DNA from: Fidelibacterota bacterium MT.SAG.2
GTDB lineage: Bacteria; Fidelibacterota; SORT01
Direction: 5' to 3'
DNA length: 64,000 nucleotides
Assembly: GCA_004402915.1 (NCBI GenBank)
Contig: SORU01000002.1
Coordinates: forward strand, 41,286 to 105,285
Under the pieces are notes generated by a model. That model was given only the letters and a program-made list of their open reading frames with translations, was not told the origin of the DNA and ran no database searches. Positions 1 to 9,459 of this stretch are shown piece after piece; within the stretch, counting starts at the first letter, position 1; every line of letters starts with the position of its first letter. A program made the translations under genes and the position numbers.

Positions 1-1930
1 TGAGTTGCGTAGCTCGTGTTGCGCTTTTGTTTATCGTATTCAGCGCTTTTTTCAGCGGATCGTCATCTTCGAGGCGGGCGAAATGCATCTGAGAGAGGGC
101 AAGAATAGGAGTCAGCGCATTGTTAAAATCGTGCGCTATCCCGCCTGCAAGATTGCCTATAACTTCCATACGCTGCGCATGACGCAGCTGCTCTTCGGCA
201 TTGATCCTGTCTGTCATATCGGAGCCGATGCTTGCTGCTCCGAATATTTTACCGGATGAATCTCTAAGAGGAGTGTTATTCCAGGAGAACAGGAGATTAT
301 TCCCATCTTTTGTAATTATTTCGTTATCAAAGTGAGAGGGTATTGAACCGGCGAGAACGTTATCCAAAAACATTTTTTTAATATTAGCTCTTATCTCTTC
401 GGGGAGGAAAATATCGAACCAGTTCTTCCCTAAAACGTCACTCTTCTTATGACCTGTTTTTTCCAACAGGTAATCGTTGCAAAAGAGGATATTCCCCTCG
501 AGGTCAAGGAGAATAGCTATCATTTTAAGGTTTTCAAGCAGTTCACGGAATCTCCGCTCGGTCTGGAGCAGCGCTTCTTCAGATTGTTTATGTTGGGTTA
601 TATCCCTGATAATTCCCTGATAACGTAAAACCTTTCCATCGGCTGACGGTCTGATAGTAGCGGAGAGCAAACAGTCTATCGGTGTACCGTCCCTTTTTTT
701 AAGTTTCAGTTCATAATCTCTGACAAAGCCGTTGGATTCTAAATCGTGAACGAATTTAAAACGATCATCGGGATTTAGGTAAAGGTCCCTTGCGGTGATC
801 TTCTTGATCTCTTCACGAGTGTAACCGAAGAGCTCCAAGCCCGACTCGTTTATCTCTATGAAGTGCCCATCGGTGTCCGTGACATAAATGACATCCCGTG
901 ATTCTTCAAATATTGAACGGTATCTTCGCTCGCTTTCCGCTAACGCGAATTCAGCCACCTTTTGCTGCGTTATGTCTCTTGCGACCGCCTGAAATCCCTT
1001 TATCTTGCCTTTTTCGATGATAGGTTGAACGTTTTGACCAAGCCATATTTCAGACCCGTCGCCTTTAATTGCAGGGAATTCGAAGTAGGTATTCGAAACT
1101 TTATTCCGAAACTGTTTCGTATAGAATTTCTTAGCAATTTTGCGATAATCTTTCCTGATAAGACTTAGATAATTTCTTCCTAAGAGCTCCTCTTTCGATA
1201 TTTTCATGATAACTGAGGCTTTAGGATTAAAGTAAGTTGAATTGCCTCTCCGATCGGTTTCATATATCATGTCGCTTGCATTATCGATGATGTGCCTGAA
1301 TCGAGCTTCGCTCTCGAGAAGAGCCTTTTCCATTTTGGTTCTTTCTTTAATATCTCTCCGAAGTTTTTCCAAAGCTTGATTGAGCTCTTCGGTGCGTTGC
1401 TTTACTTTATCTTCAAGTGACTTATTGAGCGTAATTATTTCATTTTCTATTTTTTTGCGGGTAGCGATATCTCTTGCGATCCCGAGAACGAGTCTGCGTC
1501 CTCCGATCTTGACGGGGTGCGTACGAATCTCCAAATCGATTTGTGAGCCATCTTTTCTGTTGAAGGTGAACACGGTAGGACCGGTAGATCTTCCACGGGC
1601 ATTATGGTATAAATGTTTAGCCGCTTTGATTATCCCACTCGTCGTTAGGAGTCTGAGCTTAAGGAAGTTTTTTCCGATAAGTTCTTCCCGCTTGTATCCG
1701 GAAAGTTTTTCAGTCATCAAATTTCCGTCAATGAAGTAGCCTTTTAGATCGTAAAGATAATACGCATCGGGCGCGTGCTCAAAAATTACGTTTAGATCTT
1801 CGGTATTATAACCTTCTCCAAAGTAGCTGGAAATATTATCATTGAGCGAGGATTTCTTTTCAGGCTCTTTCCCGTCGATGAGCTCTAAATCTTTATCCGG
1901 TCTACCTTTCGTCTTTTGAAATATTTTCAA
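1..1930 (-). CDS. PAS-domain multi-sensor histidine kinase, truncated by window start (TTG start at 1930; no stop in window)
   Basis: Reverse-strand frame stays open from 1930 to the window edge; repeated PAS-like segments (e.g. 'FQAVARDITQQK', 'LVLGIARDIATRKK') and a HisKA motif 'RMEVIGNLAGGIAHDFNNALTPIL' near position 100. Not in the ORF track because it lacks a stop. Confidence 0.85.
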   Translation of the reverse strand, partial: MKIFQKTKGRPDKDLELIDGKEPEKKSSLNDNISSYFGEGYNTEDLNVIFEHAPDAYYLYDLKGYFIDGNLMTEKLSGYKREELIGKNFLKLRLLTTSGIIKAAKHLYHNARGRSTGPTVFTFNRKDGSQIDLEIRTHPVKIGGRRLVLGIARDIATRKKIENEIITLNKSLEDKVKQRTEELNQALEKLRRDIKERTKMEKALLESEARFRHIIDNASDMIYETDRRGNSTYFNPKASVIMKISKEELLGRNYLSLIRKDYRKIAKKFYTKQFRNKVSNTYFEFPAIKGDGSEIWLGQNVQPIIEKGKIKGFQAVARDITQQKVAEFALAESERRYRSIFEESRDVIYVTDTDGHFIEINESGLELFGYTREEIKKITARDLYLNPDDRFKFVHDLESNGFVRDYELKLKKRDGTPIDCLLSATIRPSADGKVLRYQGIIRDITQHKQSEEALLQTERRFRELLENLKMIAILLDLEGNILFCNDYLLEKTGHKKSDVLGKNWFDIFLPEEIRANIKKMFLDNVLAGSIPSHFDNEIITKDGNNLLFSWNNTPLRDSSGKIFGAASIGSDMTDRINAEEQLRHAQRMEVIGNLAGGIAHDFNNALTPILALSQMHFARLEDDDPLKKALNTINKSATRATQL

Positions 1931-2322
1931 TCAGAACCTTTTGTAATGAGCCATCTTAACCACGCCAGCAGCTGAGCATACCATAAAAAAGCAGTAGTAT
2001 GGTTGTGAATAACTTTTATTAAAATTTAATTATTAGCATGAAATATAAAGCCCGGCGTTCATTTTTAAAAGAGGAAAATATAAAAGGAATTCACGTTTTT
2101 TAGTTCAACTCTCTAAATATGTTTTTATTATATTGATATTACAAGAGTTAGCACGTTTAATAAGGTTCAATATTTTTCCTATATCGGTTACTTAAACGAA
2201 TTAGATAACCATTCCTAAGCTGTTGATAATGTGAGGTATATCAACAAAAATCATCATATTGACAGGGAACACACTATGTTACTCTCGTCTGATTAGCTTG
2301 ATTTAATAAGGAGAGGAGTAGA

Positions 2323-2697
2323 ATGAGCGGTAAAAATAGATCACGGATCGGACGAGAGGAGGCATCGAGGAAGGCATTTATCGGGCTTTGCATCGCAATG
2401 GCGGGGTGTGATTCAAAGATGGACATCAAAGAGATTTCGAAGCTCAGAAGAGTCATGGACAGATACGGATTTTCCGAGGAAGAAGTAGTGCGTGAACTAA
2501 AAGATTTTTCCAAAATGAATATCGAGGAGGCGTTACTATATGGAAGACGGTGCATGGCTGCTCTTCCAGAGTTAGACGAGGATTTACAGAAGAGATTGTT
2601 GATTTCTCTTACAGAAATAGCCTTAGCTGAAGACGATTTCGAAGAGACTGAAATCAGAGTGATGAACACGGTTATGGATCGGTTCGTAAATGATTAA
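2323..2697 (+). CDS. TerB-like small helical protein
   Basis: ORF of 124 aa preceded by a GGAGAGGAG ribosome-binding site; TerB-like pattern (acidic helical, 'IAMAGCDSKMDIKEISKLRRVM', 'LTEIALAEDDFEETE'). Confidence 0.55.
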   Translation: MSGKNRSRIGREEASRKAFIGLCIAMAGCDSKMDIKEISKLRRVMDRYGFSEEEVVRELKDFSKMNIEEALLYGRRCMAALPELDEDLQKRLLISLTEIALAEDDFEETEIRVMNTVMDRFVND

Positions 2698-2853
2698 GAC
2701 TTTAGACTCGAATGTAGTATATAAAATCAATTGAAAAGTGTTACCCATCTCTCCGAACATTTGATATTATAATTTGAACTGGGCAAAATAATCACTGCTC
2801 ACATAGGTTGTGATAGTGACCTAAAATAGTGGGGAAGGGAGGGAAGACTAATT

Positions 2854-3144
2854 TCAGCCCAGACTCAGACTCTCCATATTCGAAATTACCAACTCTTTTA
2901 CCGGTTGGAACTCGGGGATATGAGTAATGGAGTATTTGATCGTCTCCCCGGTAATAGGGTCGCTTTCCGCAATTTTCGAGTGTATCGAGTATTTAAAAGA
3001 TCCAAGCCCCTTAAGGGTGACACTTCCTTTGTCATTTAAGGCAATTTTCATGTTGGTTGCCAAGGACTTGAGTACTTTCGCAGTCTGTTCAACGGAAACA
3101 CCGCAATCACGGGCTACAGCCCGAATGAGGTCTTTATCGTTCAT
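2854..3144 (-). CDS. HU/IHF-family DNA-binding protein
   Basis: 96 aa; 'MNDKDLIRAVARDCGVSVEQTAKVLKSL...VTLKGLGSFKYSIHSKIAESDPITGETIKY' matches the HU fold pattern. Confidence 0.8.
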   Translation of the reverse strand: MNDKDLIRAVARDCGVSVEQTAKVLKSLATNMKIALNDKGSVTLKGLGSFKYSIHSKIAESDPITGETIKYSITHIPEFQPVKELVISNMESLSLG

Positions 3145-3287
3145 TTATTCCCTCCCTTTTGCCCAAAATCTTATAGATCGAATTCATCTATTTTAAAGGC
3201 AATAGTTGTGCCAATCTATGCTGCTGGCTGTTTTTGGCTTAGACTCTGTATCAGTGATTTTAATTAGACTGTTGAATCGGGAACTAT

Positions 3288-3332
3288 CGGCAATATATTG
3301 CCGCTTTAAGATGTAAAACGGCAATATATTGC
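3288..3332. promoter_or_regulatory. Tandem palindromic operator-like sites CGGCAATATATTGCCG and CGGCAATATATTGC upstream of the HU-like gene
   Basis: Perfect 16-bp palindrome at 3288-3303, 14 of 16 bp repeated at 3319-3332; starts 31 bp apart. Confidence 0.5.
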
Positions 3333-3465
3333 ACATTTCACATTTAAGGTTCAGAGCGGGAGAGAAAGAATATGCTCCGCATATTCGGTTGCACCATGAA
3401 AAATGAACCTCAGTATGCGGAGCATTGTGGTTGTTGGGGATGTCTAAAAATTCAAATAGGGTGGT

Positions 3466-3963
3466 TCATCTTACTATCCTGTCAAGTGAAGGCATTCTCA
3501 CCGGTTGCCAGGAGACGATGCCGTCCTTGTTGATTATTGTAGAAAATTCTAATCCTGTATAATTACCTCTTGCTATGAGCGTGAACTGCTCACCTGTAAT
3601 ATCTGCTACTTCATAGGTGCCCCATTCATAAGTCGAATCGATGGCGAAGTTCGTAATATCGGAACGGGTAATGATCTTTGGAGCGTCCATACCTCTGGAT
3701 ACCGGCGTTCTCCAATACAATTTTGAAACTTCCGATATTTCCTGCACTCCCTGCATGAGTTGGTTAAATTCCATTAAAAGGACTTTTCGCTCTATGTTAA
3801 AGTCAGCGAGCAGATACTCATATTGTCCGTAAATCTTGTCCTGAAATATTTCGTTCTCAACCTTTACTTCGTGCATTACATACCAACCGATGCCGGAAGT
3901 AATTAAGATCCCGAATATCGATATTACCAATACCACCATTGCTGATTTATTTTGATTCATCAT
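3466..3963 (-). CDS. Single-TM pilin-like / exported hypothetical protein
   Basis: N-terminal hydrophobic segment 'SAMVVLVISIFGILITSGIGWYVM'; C-terminal half aligns by eye to the neighbouring ORF 4103-4489 (YWR.P, D...FA.DST, F.L.A.G). Confidence 0.5.
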   Translation of the reverse strand: MMNQNKSAMVVLVISIFGILITSGIGWYVMHEVKVENEIFQDKIYGQYEYLLADFNIERKVLLMEFNQLMQGVQEISEVSKLYWRTPVSRGMDAPKIITRSDITNFAIDSTYEWGTYEVADITGEQFTLIARGNYTGLEFSTIINKDGIVSWQPVRMPSLDRIVR

Positions 3964-4102
3964 AGAGTTTCCTCTTTATTGTTCGTTAGAGTTAAGTTTT
4001 CAATAATTCGGTTCATATCTATTAGCTCCCGTTTTGAGTCGTTGGCGGCAGAGGGAGCTGCCGCCGTAATATCTGACTCGTTAGATCCTATCATTCACTC
4101 AC

Positions 4103-4489
4103 TTACGGTAATGTTATCGTAGGAGTTCCCGAAACTCCCTGTTGAGTAATAGTCGCCACAATAACGACTCCTTCGTTCGCTCCGGTGGCGGTAAGTATAA
4201 AATCATCTTTCGTAGGTGTTGACATAACGAAGGTTCCATTTGCATTTGTTGAATCGGCTCCAAATACAACCACATCGGCAACTAAGAGAAAACTACGCGC
4301 TCCGCCGCCGAGTGCGGCAGGTTTACGCCAATATGCCGCTGCCGTTGATGCGATATTATTGACATCCTGGAGTAGTGCGTCCCTTTCCGCGTTGATTGCA
4401 CCTGTAGTGAACATATTAATTCCTACCACTACTGCGACTCAGACGATTATAGTACCGAGTACGATAAGCAGTAATTGTTGTTGACCCAT
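4103..4489 (-). pseudogene. Pilin-like hypothetical protein with in-frame TGA at codon 17 (4439-4441)
   Basis: Frame upstream of the annotated start reads MGQQQLLLIVLGTIIV-[TGA]-VAVVVGINMFTTGAINAERD..., a continuous hydrophobic helix interrupted only by TGA. Confidence 0.6.
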
Positions 4490-4938
4490 GATTCTTCTCC
4501 TTTATCTTGTTTTTTGTTTTTCCACAGTGTTACTGTTCATATTCCGCCCAACAACATGGAGCCGTTAGTATCCGTATCCGGTCCTGACTCTCCTGATCCT
4601 TATTTTTTTTACCGCCTATCATTTTTCCATCTCTGTTCATGCCACAAAGATATCTGTGCGAAGATATTGTGATATGACCCAGAGCACGTTATGCACTGTT
4701 TAGACGGTTTACACGCTAATTCTGTGACTTGTGTCATAAAATTGCGACAGCTTATGTTATCCATGTCACAATCGGTTCAAATATAATAGTAAATGTGAAA
4801 TATGAAAGTAAATATCAGCTCCCGGTTCATTTTTAATTTTCACTCTGAATTGCACAAATGATGCCGAAAAGTTAAGAAAGTTCTAAATTTTATCTTGACT
4901 ATTTATAGAGGCATGATAAGTTTACGCAGCTGTGAAAT

Positions 4939-5011
4939 GCCACCATAGCTCAGTTGGAAGAGCAGGGGTTTTGTAAACCTCAGGTCGCGGGTTCGAATCC
5001 TGCTGGTGGCT
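4939..5011 (+). tRNA. tRNA-Thr (TGT)
   Basis: Acceptor GCCACCA/TGGTGGC, T-loop GGTTCGAATCC, anticodon loop TTTGTAA. Confidence 0.95.
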
Positions 5012-5021
5012 CTGCTGAGAC

Positions 5022-5104
<83 letters not shown>

Positions 5105-5119
5105 CGAATTGCGGTAATT

Positions 5120-5190
5120 GCGAGAGTAGCTCAGTGGTAGAGCCCCGGCCTTCCAAGCCGGATACGCGGGTTCGATCCCCGTCTCTCGCT
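5120..5190 (+). tRNA. tRNA-Gly (TCC)
   Basis: Acceptor GCGAGAG/CTCTCGC, anticodon loop CTTCCAA. Confidence 0.95.
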
Positions 5191-5293
5191 CGGATGAAAT
5201 CTCTTCAATTTTCCGAAGATTTTCCCAACTGTTTTTTCGTGTATTTTAGTGATCTTCAGGTGGCATATAGCGGTCACACTATCGGCAAGAGAA

Positions 5294-5727
5294 TTATTGC
5301 TTGGTATATTCAATCACGGTAAAGGTAGTGTAACCATCTACGGTCTCGCTGCTCGTTAGGGTAAGCTTATTTCCCGATATAGAATATTCATAAACGTCAT
5401 CTCCATCACCAACCCCATACAGAGTCAGCGTATCTCCATCAGCCCACCAGCCGCCTGAATCGTTTTTTGTTTCAACAAGAGATAGGCTTTCCGCTGACCA
5501 TCTGTTGTCAGCGCTGATAGTAAGCGTAAATTGCAAGTCATTAACGAATGTATACACGAACGTAAAATCAGGATTTGAGATCGATCCCCTATAAATGGTG
5601 AATTTATCTGCTTTCCACGTACCAACCAATTCGTGAGTCTTGGTGCAGTAGGATTATCATCACCACATGCGGAAAAGAGCGATAATGTCAATGATAGAAT
5701 CAAGACTAAGATTTTCAAAGAATTCAT
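5294..5727 (-). pseudogene. Lipocalin-like lipoprotein split by a frameshift
   Basis: ORF 5425-5727 gives a lipobox signal peptide 'LFSACGDDNPTAPRL'; the mature-like domain 'ELVGTWKADKFTIYRG...' continues in another frame (ORF 5294-5629). Junction near 5635. Confidence 0.65.
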
Positions 5728-6429
5728 TATCTAACTTCCTTTGTTGCGAATATAAATGTCAATGTGGTTCTACCAATCTAGCTGATTCTTTAGCATAAGT
5801 CAAATATTAATTGAGTAAAAGGTTCTTGCCGCCCCCGATCATCCGATTTTGTCTGGACGAGGAAGATGATGTGATTGAAATAGAGGATCCCCGTCTCTTG
5901 CTTAATAGAGGATAATTTAGGCAATCATTTATCTTGCGAGATTTTAATTAATGAGGTATCTTTTGACCTTAGTTTTGTGTAATCAATATGAGATATTTAA
6001 AAGGATATTGATGACATCTGAGCCTAAACGAAAATTAGCCTATTCAGTCTTTGCGAGAAGCGAGGCGACGAAGCCCGGAGGGATTCCTTTGGAACAATCT
6101 CAATTTAAAGCTGTGCGGGACAATTTTGAGATTGCCGCGATCATCCGCCAAGAGGCGGATTCCCTCGCAATGACAGCTGATCACTGTTTAGGGCTTATTT
6201 TGATCTCCCTTAGACACGATATTTCACATACCGATTGGAGAAACGGACGCAAGTTGCAGCATTAAAAGTTTTTATTGTTAATGTGATGAATTTAGTCTTA
6301 TATTTTTCATAGTGAAACTCCATAGGGTCTAACTTCTTGGTAATACTTGATAGCCCTTGAAGATTTTAGTTCAGTACGATAGGTCAGATGGAGCATACAC
6401 TATTACTCAAACTCAAAAAGGAGCACGAT

Positions 6430-7041
6430 ATGCGGATAAATCCTTTATTTATCACCATAGCACTCATTAGTATTATAACTGTAACCTCCTGCTCCGGCTA
6501 CGAAGAGAAAAAGCCGGTTGCAAAAAGTTCTCGGGCTGTATCAGAGGTAAATGAGGGAACAGTAAGAAGAACTTACGTTGACAAGCCACTCATTGGTGCA
6601 AAGGGTTATGTAGTCGGCGATTGGGAAAAGGGAGAAGCCAGGGTTGAAGTAATGAACTTCCCGCCATCAGAAACAGGATATGAAGCATTCCTCTTTGAAA
6701 TTGATGTGATGGCCTATATGTCAATGATGTTCGTTGATGGAAATCCGGAAAAAGGGATTGTCCCTGAACCACCACCTTTTGGTGACGTTGGAGCTTTGAT
6801 AAGCCAATGGCACAGTTTAGGAGATATTGAGATGAACGACAATGGGGGCGGTACGCTCGAATATCGGGAAGGTGATGACCTTGTAGCCAAAGGACTCAAC
6901 ATGATAATGATATTTGAAAAGGTAACAGATGGTAGGCACGAAGGTCCTGAGGATTTCAGTAAGCTCATGGTCGAATGCAATGGGCCAGTTGCCGGATTCC
7001 CGGGTGCGGATATAATGGCTAAGGCGATAAATGTGTTTTAA
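6430..7041 (+). CDS. Putative lipoprotein of unknown function
   Basis: Lipobox 'MRINPLFITIALISIITVTSCSGYEEKK'; start taken at the internal ATG 6430 of ORF 6388-7041. Confidence 0.6.
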   Translation: MRINPLFITIALISIITVTSCSGYEEKKPVAKSSRAVSEVNEGTVRRTYVDKPLIGAKGYVVGDWEKGEARVEVMNFPPSETGYEAFLFEIDVMAYMSMMFVDGNPEKGIVPEPPPFGDVGALISQWHSLGDIEMNDNGGGTLEYREGDDLVAKGLNMIMIFEKVTDGRHEGPEDFSKLMVECNGPVAGFPGADIMAKAINVF

Positions 7042-7273
7042 GTCTAAAAAATAATTGAATTGCTTTTTTCCAATTATGCTAAATGCCAACTCGTCCCGAC
7101 GATGAAGATGATCTGATTGAAATAGAGTATCAGATTCATAAGGAATAGAGTTCCCCCGAGAGGACTCTTCGGTGACCTTTGGAGGATCTCCCTCTTTCGT
7201 TCACTGAATGCTAATTTAGCTGATCATTTATCTTGCGGAGAATTTAACAAATTGGTATCTTCCAGCTTTAACA

Positions 7274-7510
7274 ATGGAGGTACCGATGCCGGAAGAAAAA
7301 AATGTAGGTCAACTTGACAGTATAATAAGAATAATTTTAGGCTTCGGCTTTGTAGGGTTGATCGCTTATCATTTCATTGGTGATAGAATTCTCCCGATCT
7401 ATGGGCTTATTCCTGTCCTGATCCTTATACCATATTTCCTTAAAACCGGATTTACTAAAGTATGCCCGATCATGAAAGCCATGAATGTTTCGACTATCAA
7501 AAGCAAATAG
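7274..7510 (+). CDS. DUF2892/YgaP-like transmembrane domain protein
   Basis: 'NVGQLDSIIRIILGFGFVGLIAY...LIPVLILIPYFLKTGFTKVCPIMKAMNVST' resembles the YgaP-type inner-membrane domain. Confidence 0.65.
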   Translation: MEVPMPEEKNVGQLDSIIRIILGFGFVGLIAYHFIGDRILPIYGLIPVLILIPYFLKTGFTKVCPIMKAMNVSTIKSK

Positions 7511-7575
7511 AATCACTGAAGCAGGAAAGTTAAATCTATAGATCTCAGTCATATCAAAAGAATGAGGTTATTGAG

Positions 7576-7881
7576 TTGAAATATAAAGTCCAAGCGAGAG
7601 TTATCCAGAGCAAATCTAAAGAGTTTTATCAGCTGCTCAAGGGCGGGAGTTTAGAAGAGCAAGCGCCCGACGGACCGGAAATTCTTGCCTCGATGGATAG
7701 AGCGACGGTGGACTCTTCAGGTTTAGTCAGGTGGACAGAAACGTGTTATTGTCCGACTCCATTGAGACATGAACGGGCAACGGTTTACGATAAATATTTC
7801 TCTGATATGCAAACCGAGGAGACAACGGATCATGAAAGGTTTGAGGGAGAATCATTCTTAAAGCATATTTCTAAGAATTAA
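7576..7881 (+). CDS. Hypothetical protein
   Basis: 101-aa ORF with plausible coding composition. Confidence 0.5.
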   Translation: MKYKVQARVIQSKSKEFYQLLKGGSLEEQAPDGPEILASMDRATVDSSGLVRWTETCYCPTPLRHERATVYDKYFSDMQTEETTDHERFEGESFLKHISKN

Positions 7882-7981
7882 TGCTTTTGATTATCGCAAG
7901 CTACAAGTCCGTTCGCCCGACTGTCTGGCAGCGGTTTCATCCGGACAATGAAGATGTCTCTTTTGAACTGAATACCGCTGA

Positions 7982-8965
7982 ATGAAAGCAATTGTCTATT
8001 ACAGCTATGGCTCACCGGATGTTCTCGAATTCAAAGAAGTAGAAAAACCTGTTCCAAATGAGAATGAAGTCCTGATAAAAGTCCGGGCGGCGTCCGTAAA
8101 TCCACTCGAGTGGCATTTCATGAGAGGCAAACCGCTCTTTATGCGACTAATGGGTATAGGTCTTCTAAAACCGAAAAACAATATTCTCGGAGTTGACATA
8201 GCGGGCCGGGTAGAGGCGGTTGGCAGAAACGTAAAACGGTTTCAGCCGGGTGATGAGGTCTTCGGAGGAAGTAATTCCGGGGGAGGATATGCTGATTATG
8301 CCTGTGTCGATGAAGATCGATTAGCGCCGAAACCGGAGGGTACGACGTTCGAGGAAGCAGCGGCTATTCCTATAGCGGCAATCACCGCCTTGCAAGGTCT
8401 TCGAGATAAAGGAGAGATTCAGTCAGGACAAAAAGTATTGATAAATGGAGCGGGTGGAGGTGTTGGTACATTCGCGGTGCAGATAGCCAAATCGTTCGGG
8501 GCTGAAGTGACAGGAGTGTGCAGCACAGAGAAATTGGAGATGGTCAGTTCGCTCGGGGCAGACCGGGTAATTGATTATACTCAGGAAGATTTCACTGAAA
8601 ATAGTGAGCGATATGATCTGATCTTTGATGCTGCGGCATATCGTTTGATTTCAGACTATAAGCGCGCATTAAGTCCGAATGGAATTTATGTCATGATCGG
8701 TGGCTCGATGTCTCTCATGTTCCGAATTATGTTTTCAGGACCATGGCTTTCAATGACCGGGAGTAAGAAATTCTTTGTCTTGATGGCGAAAATAACCGAC
8801 AAGGATCTGGTATTCTTGAAAGAGCTTTTTGAAGCAGGGAAAGTAAAATCTATTATAGACAGACGTTACCCGCTCAGTGAGGTTGCTGAAGCTATCCGGT
8901 ATCTTGAAGAAGGACACGCCCGGGGAAAAGCTGTTATAACTTTGGAGCATGACAGCAAAACCTAA
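7982..8965 (+). CDS. NAD(P)-dependent alcohol dehydrogenase / quinone oxidoreductase (MDR family)
   Basis: 'MKAIVYYSYGSPDVLEFKEVEKPVPNENEVLIKV...VLINGAGGGVGTFAVQIAKSFGAEVTGVCS'. Confidence 0.9.
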   Translation: MKAIVYYSYGSPDVLEFKEVEKPVPNENEVLIKVRAASVNPLEWHFMRGKPLFMRLMGIGLLKPKNNILGVDIAGRVEAVGRNVKRFQPGDEVFGGSNSGGGYADYACVDEDRLAPKPEGTTFEEAAAIPIAAITALQGLRDKGEIQSGQKVLINGAGGGVGTFAVQIAKSFGAEVTGVCSTEKLEMVSSLGADRVIDYTQEDFTENSERYDLIFDAAAYRLISDYKRALSPNGIYVMIGGSMSLMFRIMFSGPWLSMTGSKKFFVLMAKITDKDLVFLKELFEAGKVKSIIDRRYPLSEVAEAIRYLEEGHARGKAVITLEHDSKT

Positions 8966-9062
8966 TATAGCGTTTCAGTTGATGGTGGTTCTGACCTTAC
9001 AAGGAAGATAGCGTTTTTAAGTAATCTGCGTAGAAATTAAATAATCAGGAAAGGAGGAAGAA

Positions 9063-9284
9063 ATGCTCACTCTATTCGGCTCTGTTGCCGTCGCTGTCAT
9101 GTTCTTGTCTTACTGGTTCGAGCCGAGGTCTAAATGGTTCGTTCTGATCTTCGCCGGTGCCTGTGCTTCTACTTCAGCCTACAGCGCCCTTGCGGGGGTC
9201 TACCCAATAACCGTTATTGAGGCGCTCTGGTCGATCGTGGCGTATCAGCGGTTCTCTCAGAGGAGTCGGCATGAGGCATCATAA
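9063..9284 (+). CDS. Small hydrophobic hypothetical protein
   Basis: 73 aa, two hydrophobic stretches, GGAAAGGAGGAAG ribosome-binding site just upstream. Confidence 0.6.
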   Translation: MLTLFGSVAVAVMFLSYWFEPRSKWFVLIFAGACASTSAYSALAGVYPITVIEALWSIVAYQRFSQRSRHEAS

Positions 9285-9459
9285 CAATTCTTCTGGTGGA
9301 TGGACTTGGAACGGGTTCTTTGCAACAGCTTGATCAAAGTAGGTTCATCGTAAAACCAAATCAGTGAGTGGCTGGATGGAATTCAGCATCGCTGAAAAGG
9401 AAGGTTACTCGGAAGTGGCTCAATTGCAGAAGAAAGCAGGTGCGAAGGTCTAACAATAA

